Assembly: GCA_016182605.1 (NCBI GenBank)
Contig: JACPGE010000069.1
Span: 1 to 64,000, forward strand
Direction of reading: 5' to 3'
DNA length: 64,000 nucleotides
Source of the DNA: Candidatus Hydrogenedentota bacterium
GTDB taxonomy: Bacteria; Hydrogenedentota; Hydrogenedentia; Hydrogenedentales; JAEUWI01
The notes under the pieces were generated by a model that saw only the letters and a program-made list of their open reading frames with translations, ran no database searches and was not told the origin of the DNA. Shown in pieces: positions 32,167 to 42,512 of the stretch. Position 1 is the stretch's first letter, and every line of letters begins with the position of its first letter. The translations under genes and the position numbers were made by a program.

Positions 32167-35100
32167 ATGGCGCCGCGGCGGCGCAAGGCACAGAGCGAGG
32201 ATGCGCAACGGTTCATGAGCGAGGCGGTACTTCATACAGGCTCCCCGTCCTCGGACCGGAGCGCGCGGGTGCTTGCCGCGGTGAACGGCGCGTGGGGAGA
32301 GGCCTTCCTGATCGTTCCAGACCGGCGTCTGGCACGGACGCGTCAGCGCGAACTGCTGGAGATGGGCCAGCGCGCGGGAACGTGGGGGCCGGCCGCATTT
32401 TCATTCACGGACTTTGCGGAGGCGCTACTGCGGCAGGAGGGCATGCCCGTCTACCGCATCGAAGGTTATACGCGCCTGCTCCTTGTGCAGCGCTGTCTCC
32501 AATCCTGCGGCGCGCACATGGAAGCCCTCGGCATCGATCCCCAGCGGCAGGCATCGGGCCTCGCGAGCCATTTGGTGCAGGTGATCACCAGCCTTAAGCA
32601 GGCCGCCGTCACCCCGGAGGAGTTTAGCGCGCGCGCCGCGGCCGGTGAGGGGGCAGCGCCCATGGATACATTGGTTGCTGCGGTCTACGCGGCGTACCAG
32701 AACCGGCTCCTGCAGGCAGGCGGCTATGACGTGCCCGGACTCTACTGGGGCGCGCACCTGCTCTGCGCAGAAAAACGCCCCGCACTGCTGAACGGCATTC
32801 GCCTCGTGGCCTTTGATGGATTTGATGACTTTACCCGCTCCGAGTTCCGCCTGCTGGAGGCGGTCGCGGCGCACATGCCGCATGTGGTCTTCGGCATCAA
32901 CTACGACGCCGACCCCGATCGGCAGGATGTTTACCGGAGTGTGGCCCCGGCCATTGCGTATATCGGAAAGCGCTTCTCCGTACGGCCCACCTCCGCGAGC
33001 GAACCGGCCATCACCACTTGCACCGCCTTTGCGGCGGCCCACCTTTACTGGCGCAACGAGCCCCTGCCCGCGTGGGACACCCTCGACGCGAATCTTGCCG
33101 TTACGCCATGCACCGACCAGCAACATGAAATCGAAACGGTTGGCCGGCATATCCGTAGACTAATCACCGAGGAACACGTACTTCCCGGGGCGATTGCGGT
33201 GACCTGCCGCAATGTGGGCCCCCTCTACAACCCGCTGACGGCGCTCTTCCGTGAGTATGGCATTCCCCTTCAGTTTGAGGGGGAGATCGGTGTTGCGCAG
33301 ACCCAGGCGGGCCTTTTCGTGCAGCGCTTTTTCCAGGCCCTCGAAACCTGGGAGGCCCCCATCGTACTGTCTGTACTGCAGTCGCCCCTCTTGGGGGGGA
33401 AGCCGATGAATCACCGTCACTTCCCGCTCTTGGTCCGGCTTGCCAAGATACATCGCGGCCAGGAAGCCTGGAGCGGAAGACTTGCGTGGCTCGAAGCGGC
33501 GTTGGCAGAGAATGGCGGCAAGGAACTTGGAAAACAGGCCGAGCAGCTTCCCGATCTTGCCGGTGCCGTGGCTGCGCTTCGCACTGCCGTGGCACAGCTT
33601 GGCGCGTGGGGCGCCGCCCTGGAATGCGGTGGCACGCCCCAGGCGCTCGCGAAACGCTTCGATGAGATCCTGTGCGAGATGGGTATCGCGGCGGCGCTCG
33701 ACGCTTTAGACCCCACCACACGGGCCATGGAAACGGCCGCGTTGCAGACTCTCCGTCACGTGCTCGTTCAGATCGCCCAGGAGTTGGACGCGGAGGAGCC
33801 GGTGCCCTTGAGCCAGTTTGTGCCCTGGGTTGTCCGTGGACTCCATGCAACCGGAGTACGGCCTGGCGGCGATCGGGGAGGGGTCATTTTGTGTGATCCC
33901 ACCGGGCTTAAGAATCGTAAGGTCGATCACGTTCTCTATCTGGGCCTCAATGAAGGCATTGCGCCCCAGCGCGCGCCCGGCAACGCGGTGTACACCGAGT
34001 ACGACGTGCGGCGGCTCGAAGGACTGGGGGTTGGGTTGGAGGGCCGGCACGTGCACCATGCGCGGGAACGCCTGCTCTTTCACCACGTGTTGCACAGTGC
34101 GCGCACGGCGCTCCACCTCTCCTGGCGCTATCTTGCCGAAGACGGCCGCGATGCGAGCCCAAGCGCGCTGTTGACCGATCTATATGCCGTGATTCCCGCC
34201 TCGCGCTTGGTTCAGGGGGCCGTGCCGCCGACGGATGCGATAGTTCCACAAGTAACCGAGGCCGCATCGGTACGGGAATGCCGCAATGCCTTGTACTATC
34301 GGTTTCCGCGTGAAGCCCCGGCCGTCGAAGCCCTCGGCGCGCGTTGCGCCCACGGTTTTGCCGTAGAGCAGGAACGCCAAAGCGCCGATCCTCCCGGCGC
34401 CCACGACGGCGTACTCGCGGATGAAGGCCTTATCGCCAATCTTGCGGAGCACTATGGAGCGGCACATCGCTTCAGTGTGGCACAACTGGAATCGTATGGA
34501 GACTGCCCCTATCAATTCTGGAAGGAGCGCATTCTCCGTGTGCGGGAGGAGGAAGTGGATGAGTTCCGGCTCAATCCCATGGAACGCGGCGCCATCATTC
34601 ACGAAATATTGCAGCGCTTCCACAGTGCCCATGCCGGGCAGCCTGCCACGGAGATTCCCGCGCGACAGGGTTTGGAGATCCTGCAGCGATTCGTTGCGGA
34701 GGTCTTTGCGAGGCGCCGCGCGGCCCGGCTCGGTGTGCTGCCCGCGGTGCTCTTCGCCGAGGAGGCACATACCCAACGGCAGCTTGCCCGGTATTTCCAG
34801 ATTGCCCGTGAGCAATCTGGTCCGCCATGGGCGCCGGTCTATTTTGAAACCGCCTTTGGCATGGACGAATCTTCAGATCCCCTGGAAGTGCCCGGGCCAG
34901 ACGGACCAATTCAGTTCACCGGCCGCATAGACCGTGCCGATACCGCGGGCGGAGAGTTGCGTCTTGTTGACTACAAATCCGGAAGCCCGCCGAAAGGCCC
35001 CGAGATTCAACGCGGCGACTCCCTCCAATTGACCGTCTATGCCTGGGCTGCCGCACAGTTGTGGCCCGAACAGCCATGCGTGTCCGCGTGCTTCCTGGAG

Positions 35101-35328
35101 GTGGGCAAAACCACCCTCGTGGAGGCGATCGACTCAAAGAAAGACAACGGCCGAGAGGAGAACGCGCGCGCAGCGATCGCGAGGAGCGTGGCGGGAATCC
35201 GGCGGGGCTACTTTCCACCCACGCCCCGGGAAGACGCCTGCTACGGCTGTGGACGCTATCATGATTGCCGCCACGAGGCGGTGCGTATCGAACGGAAAAC
35301 AGGAATGAAACAAGATGAAAATGAGTAA
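32167..35328 (+). CDS. addB: AddB-like helicase/nuclease subunit with Fe-S-type cysteines
   Basis: About 1053 aa, resembling AddB/RexB of the AddAB recombination nuclease, which resects DNA ends. The N-terminal domain is helicase-like (FLIVPDRRLARTRQREL) but lacks a clear Walker A. The C-terminal RecB-type nuclease has GRIDRAD and LVDYKSG (about residues 920-940). Four cysteines (Cys780, Cys1025, Cys1028, Cys1034; C-x2-C-x5-C at the end) fit the AddB 4Fe-4S clamp. Start choice is uncertain: ATG 32167, ATG 32215 or TTG 32137. It overlaps the next gene by 14 nt and is part of a coupled chain with addA. Confidence 0.88.
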   Translation: MAPRRRKAQSEDAQRFMSEAVLHTGSPSSDRSARVLAAVNGAWGEAFLIVPDRRLARTRQRELLEMGQRAGTWGPAAFSFTDFAEALLRQEGMPVYRIEGYTRLLLVQRCLQSCGAHMEALGIDPQRQASGLASHLVQVITSLKQAAVTPEEFSARAAAGEGAAPMDTLVAAVYAAYQNRLLQAGGYDVPGLYWGAHLLCAEKRPALLNGIRLVAFDGFDDFTRSEFRLLEAVAAHMPHVVFGINYDADPDRQDVYRSVAPAIAYIGKRFSVRPTSASEPAITTCTAFAAAHLYWRNEPLPAWDTLDANLAVTPCTDQQHEIETVGRHIRRLITEEHVLPGAIAVTCRNVGPLYNPLTALFREYGIPLQFEGEIGVAQTQAGLFVQRFFQALETWEAPIVLSVLQSPLLGGKPMNHRHFPLLVRLAKIHRGQEAWSGRLAWLEAALAENGGKELGKQAEQLPDLAGAVAALRTAVAQLGAWGAALECGGTPQALAKRFDEILCEMGIAAALDALDPTTRAMETAALQTLRHVLVQIAQELDAEEPVPLSQFVPWVVRGLHATGVRPGGDRGGVILCDPTGLKNRKVDHVLYLGLNEGIAPQRAPGNAVYTEYDVRRLEGLGVGLEGRHVHHARERLLFHHVLHSARTALHLSWRYLAEDGRDASPSALLTDLYAVIPASRLVQGAVPPTDAIVPQVTEAASVRECRNALYYRFPREAPAVEALGARCAHGFAVEQERQSADPPGAHDGVLADEGLIANLAEHYGAAHRFSVAQLESYGDCPYQFWKERILRVREEEVDEFRLNPMERGAIIHEILQRFHSAHAGQPATEIPARQGLEILQRFVAEVFARRRAARLGVLPAVLFAEEAHTQRQLARYFQIAREQSGPPWAPVYFETAFGMDESSDPLEVPGPDGPIQFTGRIDRADTAGGELRLVDYKSGSPPKGPEIQRGDSLQLTVYAWAAAQLWPEQPCVSACFLEVGKTTLVEAIDSKKDNGREENARAAIARSVAGIRRGYFPPTPREDACYGCGRYHDCRHEAVRIERKTGMKQDENE

Positions 35329-36565
35329 TGGATTGGCAAAGTGCCGGTCTTGGGGGCTTTGCCTGGTGTTGCTGCTGTGCGCAGGGGTCTCCGCGCAAGA
35401 CGAAAAAAAGCCGGGTGGTCCCCCTGCCATAACCGCCGACCAGTTGCCCGCGCTGCTCCACCTGGAGCAGGAACTGCCGGATCGCCCTATCCACGTCCAG
35501 CTCGCATACCGCAACGGAGAGGAATGGGCCAAGCGGACGCTCGTCAGCCGCCCCTACGCGGCTGCGGCCGCTCTGGCCAAGGGGCGTGTCTTGATCGTCA
35601 TCGGCGAGTCGCCCCAGTCCACGGAGGTATTCCTGGCCAATCCGGTAGCAGGCAGGCTATCCAGGATTTCAAAGAATAAATTTGCCACGCCCTTCAACGG
35701 AAATTCTGCATTGGGCCAGATCCGTTACGGGCTCGATGGAACCTTCGTGCGTATGCTGCGCGAGGACATCCTCAACAAACGCGTTGAACTGCTTTCCTTT
35801 GCCACACAACTCCCGGTGTTGGAAGAGCGCTATGTGGACCGGAAGCACTTCGGCACGGCACTGGAGGAGGGCCTGCCCATGCGCATCGCGCCGGATGGCC
35901 GCCACATTGCGCTGCTCACCGCGGGCAAGCAGGAAGGCCGCTATGATTTGCAGGTGCTGCACGTGCTTGAAGATTCCACGAGTACGGTGTCTCCGGACAT
36001 CGGCAAGTTTCAAGACGGGCCCGCCGTGGGCTTCGACTGGATGGACAAAGACACGCTGCTCTTTGCCGTGGCCGGCGCGCCGGGCGAGGCGCGTTTCGCA
36101 ACCTTCAAGATTCACGCGAATGAGCTTTCGCCCTTGTTCAATTCAAATCTCCCCCCGCTGACGGGCGGTCTGGCCATGCAGTATGAGGGAAGCGCGAAAC
36201 AGTGGTTCATCGAGTCGGCGGGCACCGGCGATCGCCCCTATCTGCTGCACCTCGCGTCACAGACCATTGTGAACAATCCGGATCCCACACGCCTGTCGCT
36301 GGTGGCGCTGGAGCAGGGCTTTGAAGTGCGCCGGGGGGCGAGCACGGTGTTTAGCGGTGAACAGAACGTTGCAGGGTTATGGAGCGCCTCCACCGCCGGC
36401 AACACGCACGTGGCCATGGCCTTGGAAGGCGTGGGTGTTCCAGCGCCGGACCAGCGCATGGCGATGTACATCATCGCCGGCGGATCCGAGGCTGTTATGG
36501 TGGGCAAGCCTGCCCACGTACTCCAGCCTCTTGGCTGGGTGACCCGGGAAACCGGGAAGCCATGA
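35315..36565 (+). CDS. Secreted beta-rich protein of unknown function between addB and addA
   Basis: This 416-aa protein has a signal peptide (residues ~1-28, CLVLLLCAGVSA). The mature part is dominated by short beta-strand repeats with DGRHIALL-, YDLQVLHV- and DKDTLLFAV-like phrases, suggesting a beta-propeller, but no family is recognised. Its ATG overlaps the addB end by 14 nt, and its stop overlaps the addA start (ATGA). The three are therefore translated as a unit although the product is predicted periplasmic. No catalytic motif is visible. Confidence 0.75.
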   Translation: MKMSNGLAKCRSWGLCLVLLLCAGVSAQDEKKPGGPPAITADQLPALLHLEQELPDRPIHVQLAYRNGEEWAKRTLVSRPYAAAAALAKGRVLIVIGESPQSTEVFLANPVAGRLSRISKNKFATPFNGNSALGQIRYGLDGTFVRMLREDILNKRVELLSFATQLPVLEERYVDRKHFGTALEEGLPMRIAPDGRHIALLTAGKQEGRYDLQVLHVLEDSTSTVSPDIGKFQDGPAVGFDWMDKDTLLFAVAGAPGEARFATFKIHANELSPLFNSNLPPLTGGLAMQYEGSAKQWFIESAGTGDRPYLLHLASQTIVNNPDPTRLSLVALEQGFEVRRGASTVFSGEQNVAGLWSASTAGNTHVAMALEGVGVPAPDQRMAMYIIAGGSEAVMVGKPAHVLQPLGWVTRETGKP

Positions 36566-39500
36566 AGCCGACGCAGGCACAGACACAGGCCATACGCAGC
36601 CAGGCGCCGCGCATCTGTGTGGACGCCGGTGCGGGCAGCGGGAAGACCCGTGTCCTGGTGGAGCGCATGGTTCACCTGATCGAATCGGGCCAAGCGGCGC
36701 TCGACGAGATTGTGGCCATCACCTTTACCGACAAGGCCGCCGCCGAGATGCGGGCGCGGCTGCGGGCTGCGTTTCGCGCCATGGCGCCGCAAGACGATTC
36801 GGAGCGTATGAGTTTCTGGCGGGACCAGGAGCGCAATCTGGAGAACGCGCGCATCTCCACAATCCACAGCTTCTGTATAGGGCTGCTGCGCGAGCATGCG
36901 CTCCATCTGGGCCTCAATCCCGAATTCTCCATTCTTGGAGAAGCGGAAGACAGCCTGCTGAAAACCCAGTGTGTGCGCGCAGTCCTTACGGAGCGCCTCG
37001 ATGCGCGGGATCCGGCGATCTTGAGGCTTGCGGCGGAGTACCGTCTCCCAGCATTGGAGGAGAATCTGCTCGCGTTCGTGGCGCGGCGCACACAACTGGG
37101 CGCTTTGCTTGACAACGAGGCGTACTTGGAGGCCGCCACGCTCGAAGCGCATTGGAACGCGCGCAATGAGGAAGAGCGCATACGGCGCTTGAACGGGCTG
37201 CCAAGTCATCCTGCCATTCCGCGATTCTTGCGCCGCTTGCGGGAGCTGGAAGGTTCCTGCTCCGCCGAAGACGATGCTTGGGAGAATTGGCGGCGCATGG
37301 CCGTCGATCTGCTGGAGACAGCGCGGAATGGATTGCCCACGGAGGATGCCGCAGCGCTGCTCGTGCGGATTCAGCAGAAAGAAGGCCGCGGCAAGAAAAC
37401 GAACTGGAGCAGCGAAGCAGACTTCAAGCAGGTTGGCGACATCAAGAAAGCGCTCGACAGGATCGCGCAGGATATTCTAGGGGGAGAAGAGAAGGATCCC
37501 GCCCTGGAATCCAGGTGTGCGGCGCTTACGGTGGATTTTCTTTCCGTCTACCGCCATGTGGAGGCGGGGTTGCAAGAAGCCATGGCGCGCGATGCCGTGC
37601 TCGATTTTGAAGAGGCCATACAACGCACCTGCCGCGCACTGGCGTTGGATCAAGCGCTGCGCGCCCGCGTGGCCGCAGGCATGCGCTACCTGCTGATCGA
37701 TGAGTTCCAGGACACCGATTCCACCCAACTGGAGATCGCCCGGCTGCTCCATGAATGCGAGGGCGGGCCCGCTCTCTTCGTCGTCGGCGATCCGAAGCAA
37801 TCCATCTATTACTTCCGCGGGGCCGAGGTGGAGGTCTTTAATGATGCGCGCCAGGACAGCGCGGAACTCATCCGGCTCGACCGCAATTTCAGGACATTGC
37901 CGGAAGTCATGGGCTTCGTCAATCTCTTCTTCTGCCGCTCGAATGCACTTGCCGCTGTAGACACGTTTCAGGCCATGGGGCTCGAACGCAAGGGCGATGG
38001 GCTTGTGCGCGTGGGCATACAAATGCTCCGTGAGCCCGGCGGCGGGCCCAAGCGCAAGGTGGGCGAGATCCGCCGCGCCGAGGCAGAGCAGATAGCGCGA
38101 CGCATTCTCGATTTCTGCGATGGGGCCATAACCCTGACGAACGATGGCGGGGGCTCCGCACGCACGCCCAATTTCGGCGATATTGCGATACTCTTCCGCG
38201 CCACCAGCAATGTGGGCCTCTATCAAGAGGCGTTGCGCCGTGCCGGCATCCCGTATTTGATGGCCTCTGGCGCGGGTTTCTACCGTCAACAGGAAGTCAC
38301 CGATCTTCTCAATGTGCTGCATGTGCTCGCCGATCCCTGGGACGATGCCGCGCTGCTTGCCTTCCTGCGGAGCCCCATGGCCGGCCTGGCCGATGATACG
38401 ATCACCTGCATGGCGCAACATGACAGGCTGAGTGGCGTGTTCGCTGCGCCGCAACTTCCTGACGGCCTCCCCGAACCGGATCGGGTGGCGCACGCCCAGG
38501 CCTTGATTGCCCGGCTGGCGGAGCAGGCGCACCTGCCCGTGCCTGATCTGTTGCGCGCAGTGTTGCGCGAAAGTGAGTATGAGGCGGTGCTGCTCGGACA
38601 GCATTTGGGCGTGCAGCGCTTTTCCAACCTGCGCAAGCTTGTCGGCGTGGCCGAGCGCTACAACCGGCAGCCAGGCGCCTCGCTGCGCGGCTTCATTCAC
38701 TATATCGAATCGGTGAAGGACGGCGCCGTTCGAGAGGCGGAGGCTCCTTTGCTCCCCGAGGGCGCGGGCGCAGTCTCGCTCATGACGATACACAAGTCGA
38801 AAGGCCTGGAATTCCCCATTGTGATTATTCCCGACATGGCGGAAGGGCAAGGGAGCGGGCGTGGCGAGACGATCGCCTGTCACCGAAAAGTGGGGTGCGC
38901 GCTGCCCGTCACCAACGATTCAGGAGATCGCCATCATCCCGCCCTGCACCATGCCATCATGCAGCGCCGCAAGATGGAGGAGCAGGAAGAATACAGCCGT
39001 CTTCTCTATGTGGCCCTTACCCGCGCGCGGGATTATCTACTTCTCTGCGGACACGACAAGCCCAAACCGGATTCCTGGTTCGATCTGCTGGAAGGCGTCT
39101 TCGGCCTGTGCAGCAAGGACGACGGGGCGCTCATTGGCGCCTCGGGTTGCCGTGCCGCACTGCTGTCGCCGCTAGCCGCGGGATCTGCCATGCGATCGAA
39201 TTCGCAAGCAGTGGATAGCCGTGTGTTGCAGGCACACCTGGACCGGGCCGCGCAGCCCCTCGTGCGGCCCGCGCCGGCAGTGGACAGCATCAGTGTTTCC
39301 TATCTGCTTGATGCGCTTGTGACAGAGTTCGATCCGGAGAGTGAAGGGCCACAGGAAGCCACGTTGCGGCAAGGGCCCCGAGGCGCGCTTTCACCCTTGC
39401 AGCGCGGCACCCTCGTGCACCGCATGATGGAGTTATGGCAGTTTACGGAAGAATATACGCCCGCCTTCGGGATGCTGATGCGCGAAGCCGGTATCGGCCT

Positions 39501-39924
39501 CTCCGATTGGGATGCGGTCTTGGAGGATCTGGAATCGATCGCGGCACGCTTTCGCGGGAACAAATTCTACGGCACGCTTGCGCACGGCCAGCCAATGGCG
39601 CGCGAGATCCCTTTTCAGTTGCGCGCAGGGAAGATCTGGCTTTCCGGCACGATGGATGCCGTGCTCGCGGATGGCACGATTGTGGACTACAAAACGGGGA
39701 AGTACGGCGCGGCCCAGCAGGAACGATACAAGTTGCAGATCCTCCTGTATGCGCTTGCGCACCAGCGCCTGCGTGGCATGCTGCCTCCCCGCGGGCTTAT
39801 CTACTACGTCGACGCAGGGCGTATAGAAACGGTTCTCATTGCCGCGGCTGAAGTGGCCGAGATCGCGGCGCGCGCTGAAGACCTCATCACAGTATTGCAG
39901 GCCAAAGCGCGGGGCGCAGCATGA
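36562..39924 (+). CDS. addA: AddA-like UvrD/RecB-family helicase-nuclease
   Basis: This 1120-aa subunit combines an SF1A helicase with a C-terminal RecB-like nuclease. Q-motif-like TQAQTQAIRS precedes Walker A DAGAGSGKTRVLVERM (about residues 21-36). IHSFCIGLLREHAL, LIDEFQDTDSTQLEI (Walker B), GDPKQSIYYFRGAE, LDRNFR, MTIHKSKGLEFP and EYSRLLYVALTRARDYL follow in the correct order. The nuclease motif is GTMDAVLADGTIVDYKTGK (about 1029-1047). With AddB it would process double-strand ends. ATG overlaps the preceding stop, and the following gene overlaps by 4 nt. Confidence 0.94.
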   Translation: MKPTQAQTQAIRSQAPRICVDAGAGSGKTRVLVERMVHLIESGQAALDEIVAITFTDKAAAEMRARLRAAFRAMAPQDDSERMSFWRDQERNLENARISTIHSFCIGLLREHALHLGLNPEFSILGEAEDSLLKTQCVRAVLTERLDARDPAILRLAAEYRLPALEENLLAFVARRTQLGALLDNEAYLEAATLEAHWNARNEEERIRRLNGLPSHPAIPRFLRRLRELEGSCSAEDDAWENWRRMAVDLLETARNGLPTEDAAALLVRIQQKEGRGKKTNWSSEADFKQVGDIKKALDRIAQDILGGEEKDPALESRCAALTVDFLSVYRHVEAGLQEAMARDAVLDFEEAIQRTCRALALDQALRARVAAGMRYLLIDEFQDTDSTQLEIARLLHECEGGPALFVVGDPKQSIYYFRGAEVEVFNDARQDSAELIRLDRNFRTLPEVMGFVNLFFCRSNALAAVDTFQAMGLERKGDGLVRVGIQMLREPGGGPKRKVGEIRRAEAEQIARRILDFCDGAITLTNDGGGSARTPNFGDIAILFRATSNVGLYQEALRRAGIPYLMASGAGFYRQQEVTDLLNVLHVLADPWDDAALLAFLRSPMAGLADDTITCMAQHDRLSGVFAAPQLPDGLPEPDRVAHAQALIARLAEQAHLPVPDLLRAVLRESEYEAVLLGQHLGVQRFSNLRKLVGVAERYNRQPGASLRGFIHYIESVKDGAVREAEAPLLPEGAGAVSLMTIHKSKGLEFPIVIIPDMAEGQGSGRGETIACHRKVGCALPVTNDSGDRHHPALHHAIMQRRKMEEQEEYSRLLYVALTRARDYLLLCGHDKPKPDSWFDLLEGVFGLCSKDDGALIGASGCRAALLSPLAAGSAMRSNSQAVDSRVLQAHLDRAAQPLVRPAPAVDSISVSYLLDALVTEFDPESEGPQEATLRQGPRGALSPLQRGTLVHRMMELWQFTEEYTPAFGMLMREAGIGLSDWDAVLEDLESIAARFRGNKFYGTLAHGQPMAREIPFQLRAGKIWLSGTMDAVLADGTIVDYKTGKYGAAQQERYKLQILLYALAHQRLRGMLPPRGLIYYVDAGRIETVLIAAAEVAEIAARAEDLITVLQAKARGAA

Positions 39925-41396
39925 CGGCAGAACGCACACTTGCAATCCGGCGTGAATGCAGGTGCTATGCGGTACTGGCGCTGTTTTTTTTCGCCGCGCA
40001 CAGCGCCTATTGGATTGCCGGGGTGCGTTTCAACGATCTCACGCTGATTGAGGTCATGCATTTCCTGGATACGGAGTCCCTGCGTCATAAACTCCTCGAG
40101 AGTATCTGGTATCTCCACATACAGCCGCCCCTGATGAATTTCTTTACCGGCTTGGTGCTTAAAGTTTCCGCGCAGCCCACGGGGCTGTTCCTGGTCCTCT
40201 TCGTGTGCATGGGCCTCACGCTCTATCTCGGCGTCTACACGTTGCAGCGTCAGTGGGGCGTGCCCAGGACTACAGCAGCCGTCACAAGCACCCTCTTTAT
40301 GGCCAGCCCCTCCTTCATTCTCTGGGAGCATTTGTTGCTCTATACCCTGCCCTGCGCGGCGCTGCTCTGCATTGCGGCTGTGGCGCTGAAACCCCTGGTG
40401 CGCAGTGCCCACCCTGGCGCCGCGGCCATTTTTTTCGGCGCGCTCTTTCTCCTTTGCGGCACGCGCAGTATGTTCCATTTCGGCTATTTTGTCCTGGTCT
40501 TGGTGGTGGTTTGTTTCTTGTGCAGGCGGCGTTGGCGCACCATCCTGGCCGTCGCCGCATTGCCCCTCGTGGTGCTCTTTGGGTTCTATTTCAAGAACCT
40601 GATGCTCTTCGGTGAGTTTACGGTATGTACATTTGTGGAGAAGAACCTCTGGATCATGACCGCCGGAAACATGCCCTGGGAAACCAAGAAACAGTGGGTC
40701 CGGGAAGGCAGACTCTCGGAACTGAGCCTCATCAACCGCTGGGACTCCCTGGATGCCTATCCCCTGCAGTTCAAGGAGGCGCCGAATAAATTTGCGGGCA
40801 TCGATGTATTGAACAAGACGCACAAGGCGAACGGATCGGTCAACTACAATCACTATGGCAACATTGAGATCTGCAACATTTATGGCGACGATGCGCGCTA
40901 TGTGCTCCGTCACTATCCCCGCACCTTCGTGCTCTCCACGGCGCAGTCGGTTTACCGGTACTTCATGTCCAGCAGCGCGTTGCCCGTAACTCCAGAGAAC
41001 AAGATGCATATGGAGGGCATCATGCGGCTTTACGATCGCCTGATTTACGGCAAATTGCCGATCGATCCAGCCAAGAGCATCTCCCTGGTACGCCAGACCG
41101 GGGTGCCGCCGCACATCTTTCTCATCTTGGGTCTTCCCTTTTTGTGGGCTTATGCCGTGTGGTCCGGAATTCCCGGCGCCACGCGCTACGACCGTGCGCA
41201 GCGCGCAGTTTTCCTGTTTTGCGCCCTCAACATAGCCGTCGTCGTGGCGCTCGGCTGCACCTTCGACTTTCTGGAAACGGCGCGCTATCGCTTTATGACC
41301 GACGGCCTCTCCGTGGCCCTGCTGGGCGCCTTCATCTCCCACGCGCTTTCCTGGAACCGAACCCGACGCAACGCGCGCACGTTGGCGGATTCATGA
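39921..41396 (+). CDS. Polytopic membrane protein, GT-C glycosyltransferase-like
   Basis: This 491-aa protein has roughly eleven hydrophobic segments. An early acidic motif (FNDLTLIEVMHFLD, about residues 36-49) and HIQPPLMNF (about 66-74) lie in the first external loop, as in ArnT/GT39-type polyprenyl-sugar transferases. The soluble loops are aromatic-rich. Family assignment rests on topology and the His-x-Gln-Pro-Pro motif, so it is tentative. It overlaps addA by 4 nt (ATGA) and the following peptidase gene by 4 nt. Confidence 0.6.
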   Translation: MTAERTLAIRRECRCYAVLALFFFAAHSAYWIAGVRFNDLTLIEVMHFLDTESLRHKLLESIWYLHIQPPLMNFFTGLVLKVSAQPTGLFLVLFVCMGLTLYLGVYTLQRQWGVPRTTAAVTSTLFMASPSFILWEHLLLYTLPCAALLCIAAVALKPLVRSAHPGAAAIFFGALFLLCGTRSMFHFGYFVLVLVVVCFLCRRRWRTILAVAALPLVVLFGFYFKNLMLFGEFTVCTFVEKNLWIMTAGNMPWETKKQWVREGRLSELSLINRWDSLDAYPLQFKEAPNKFAGIDVLNKTHKANGSVNYNHYGNIEICNIYGDDARYVLRHYPRTFVLSTAQSVYRYFMSSSALPVTPENKMHMEGIMRLYDRLIYGKLPIDPAKSISLVRQTGVPPHIFLILGLPFLWAYAVWSGIPGATRYDRAQRAVFLFCALNIAVVVALGCTFDFLETARYRFMTDGLSVALLGAFISHALSWNRTRRNARTLADS

Positions 41397-42313
41397 TCTT
41401 CCGATGGTGCATCGGCTTCCTGCTCGCCCTGTCCTGGCAACTTTCCGCCGAAGAGATGCCGCTGGAGCGGCTGGGCTGGAAGAATGTGACAATCCAGTAC
41501 CATGCGGACGACGCCGAGGCCGCGCAGACCGTGGCAGACACCATAGAGCAGGCCGTAGCCGAGTTTGGCGTGGAACTGCCTCTGGGCGCTGCCCCCGTCG
41601 AGATTCGGCTCGCGACCTCCATGGAGGAATTCGCACGGCTCGCCGGGCCCCTGGGCTTGGCCCATGTGGGCGGTGTGGCCCATTCAAGCGAAGGGCGCAT
41701 CCTGCTCAAATCACCGCGCCTGCGCTCGATTACAGAAGATTTTGCCGGAACTGTCCGCCACGAACTGGTTCATATCCTGCTCTACCGCAACGCGGACACC
41801 CGGCGGCTGCCCCGGTGGCTGAACGAGGGCACGGCGATGATGCTCGCGAACGAGTACCGTTGGGAAAGCAACTTCCACGTCGCGCGGCTCGTGCTGACGA
41901 ACAGCCTCCAGAAGCCGGACCGGCTTGACGGTGCCTTTGCACTGCCGGGCCACGAGATGGCCTTTGGCAACGCCTACGCACAGGGCCTGTCCATGACCCG
42001 CTGGCTGCGCAATCACTTGGGCGAAGAAAACTTCTGGGCGGTTATTCGTGGAACCCGTGAATTTCCCTTCGACGAGGCCCTGAAACACTTCGGCGGCCTG
42101 GAAAGTGCAGCGTTCTGGCGTGGCTACCGGAACTCCCTCTGGCTGGTTACCCTTGTTGGCACGCTTGCGGGCGGCTCCCTCTTCGGCCCCGCAGCCGTGC
42201 TTGTGGTTATTGGTTACTGGCGTCTGCGCCGCAAGAACCGCAAGATCCTGCGCCGCTGGGCCGCAGAGGAAGGAATCGAAGGATCGGAACAACACCCTTG
42301 GCCACCCTACTGA
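41393..42313 (+). CDS. Peptidase MA-like gluzincin with C-terminal membrane anchor
   Basis: This 306-aa protein has a signal peptide (MIFRWCIGFLLALSWQLSA). The zinc metallopeptidase core is HELVH (about residues 124-128), with a downstream LNEGTAMM providing the third ligand Glu, as in gluzincins of the peptidase MA family. Near the C-terminus a transmembrane helix (LVTLVGTLAGGSLFGPAAVLVVIGYW) and a basic RRKNRKILRR tail anchor it, with the catalytic domain outside the cytoplasm. ATG overlaps the preceding stop. The substrate is unknown. Confidence 0.83.
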   Translation: MIFRWCIGFLLALSWQLSAEEMPLERLGWKNVTIQYHADDAEAAQTVADTIEQAVAEFGVELPLGAAPVEIRLATSMEEFARLAGPLGLAHVGGVAHSSEGRILLKSPRLRSITEDFAGTVRHELVHILLYRNADTRRLPRWLNEGTAMMLANEYRWESNFHVARLVLTNSLQKPDRLDGAFALPGHEMAFGNAYAQGLSMTRWLRNHLGEENFWAVIRGTREFPFDEALKHFGGLESAAFWRGYRNSLWLVTLVGTLAGGSLFGPAAVLVVIGYWRLRRKNRKILRRWAAEEGIEGSEQHPWPPY

Positions 42314-42468
42314 GCAGCAAGAGGCCATGACACTTCCCGCCATGCGCATCATGCGAAAGTATGGGATGACAGGGGGTTACACCTGCTCATTTCAGGTCAT
42401 GCACCCGCAGCTTGAAGCGCCAGAAATCCAGCCCAGCCCCTGTTTTTCCCGTCGGTTCTCACCTGTTG

Positions 42469-42498
42469 TTGTAACGGCATTTTTTCGTGTGGCATAAT
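42469..42498 (+). promoter_or_regulatory. Putative nqr operon promoter
   Basis: TTGTAA (42469-42474), an 18-nt spacer and CATAAT (42493-42498, 5 of 6) lie in the 286-nt gap before nqrA. Transcription would start near 42505, giving a leader of about 95 nt. The rest of the gap (42314-42468) shows no gene. Confidence 0.55.
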
Positions 42499-42512
42499 AC
42501 CGCCGTTTTATG

